Shown: positions 63,621-64,000 of the stretch, in pieces | Layout of the letters: each line of letters opens with the position of its first letter | Position numbering within the stretch: position 1 is the stretch's first letter | NCBI RefSeq assembly: GCF_016920785.2 | Contig: NW_024609846.1 | Coordinates: forward strand, 81,601,816 to 81,665,815 | Direction: 5' to 3' | From: Ixodes scapularis | Taxonomy: Eukaryota; Arthropoda; Arachnida; Ixodida; Ixodidae | DNA length: 64,000 nucleotides | Translations under genes and position numbers: made by a program | Notes under the pieces: generated by a model | What the model saw: only the letters and a program-made list of their open reading frames with translations | Databases searched by the model: none | Told to the model about the DNA's origin: nothing

Positions 63621-63649
63621 GGTAACGTGACCCCCCCCCCCCCCCCAGA

Positions 63650-63900
63650 TCCTCCCGAAGGAACCCGAGGTCCTCCCGAGATCCTCCCGAAGGAACCCGA
63701 GGTCCTCCCGAAGGAGCCTGAGGTCCTCCCGAGGTCCTCCCGATGGAACCCGAGGTCCTCCCGAAGGACTCCGAGGTCCTTCCGAGGTCCTTCTGAGGTC
63801 CTCCCGAAAAAACCCAAGGTCCTCCCGAAGGAACCCGAGGTCCTTCCGAGGTCCTCCCAAAGGAACCCGAGATCCTTCGGGAGGACCTCGGGTTCCTTCG
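63650..63900. repeat. Minisatellite (GGTCCTCCCGA-AGGAACCCGA)n
   Basis: Units of GGTCCTCCCGA alternate with AGGAACCCGA, about 11 and 21 bp, with a final segment in inverted orientation (ATCCTTCGGGAGGACCTCGG near 63871-63890). Long frames through it are low-complexity read-through, not genes. Confidence 0.88.
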
Positions 63901-64000
63901 GGAAAATTTACCCATAATGCACCGCGCGGTTACGCCGACGGCGACGGCGACGCCGCTCAAGCCAGAAACGGGCGCCTAACAGCTGCGCTCTAAAAACAAA

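Noticed and set aside
63469..63960. Long frames on both strands through the 63.5-64 kb repeats
   Set aside because: They are translations of minisatellite and TGACGTCA repeats in several frames at once, with no conserved feature.
1..64000. tRNA, rRNA or other structured RNA genes
   Set aside because: None recognised; the B-box-like motif near 57908 belongs to a dispersed repeat.

Overview
The window is eukaryotic and almost certainly from an ixodid tick. It has spliced exons with canonical GT/AG borders, introns of about 12 kb, and very dense transposons. Several non-LTR reverse transcriptases look like the 'tick transposon' proteins common in tick databases. This species call rests on recalled family resemblance, not a search. 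I recognise one host gene: three coding exons on the + strand (36244-36577, 48990-49124, 61057-61270) of a serotonin transporter (SERT, SLC6A4 family). They encode the N-terminus through extracellular loop 2, and the gene continues past base 64000. Both internal splice junctions are phase 1, and the third donor is phase 2.

Layout. 0-5.3 kb: a minus-strand Tx1/L1-like LINE with two intact ORFs. 5.5-7.9 kb: CR1-type LINE fragments and an inverted-repeat element. 7.9-22.7 kb: three CR1/L2-like LINEs head to tail, each ending in (ATT)n. The third is full length but carries a pogo/Tigger-like MITE and a 7.4-kb BEL/Pao retroelement. That BEL element itself holds a 1.4-kb palindromic DNA element and a 52-bp hairpin. 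22.7-27.4 kb: AT-rich microsatellite, then two minus-strand LINE pieces, one with an esterase-like ORF1. 27.7-31.9 kb: MITEs, a dispersed short repeat, a Penelope-like (PLE) fragment and a 12-bp minisatellite. 32.5-34.5 kb: a decayed Jockey-like LINE. 35-36.2 kb: homopolymer tracts, then the GC-rich SERT upstream region.

SERT intron 1 (12,412 bp) holds a decayed Jockey-like LINE split by a Ty3/gypsy-like element with 146-bp LTRs and a 5-bp target duplication. It also holds a hAT-like end, clustered hairpins and a 316-bp palindromic MITE 476 bp upstream of exon 2. SERT intron 2 (11,932 bp) holds a 661-bp element whose ends match those of the 52-bp hairpin, a Harbinger-like MITE, a PLE with a 440-bp internal tandem duplication, and two fold-back MITEs lodged side by side in a SINE-like repeat. 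Intron 3 (partial) holds a fold-back, a palindromic cluster of five TGACGTCA sites and a minisatellite.

The only interacting host unit is SERT, a plasma-membrane Na+/Cl--coupled serotonin uptake carrier. Everything else is mobile DNA or its debris. The most notable signals are the 52-bp hairpin with its own target duplication, the nested BEL element whose two LTRs look identical although it is broken inside, the head-to-tail LINE chain, and insect-type residues at known drug-contact positions of SERT. Coordinates of degenerate elements are approximate. TIR, LTR and TSD coordinates were read base by base.
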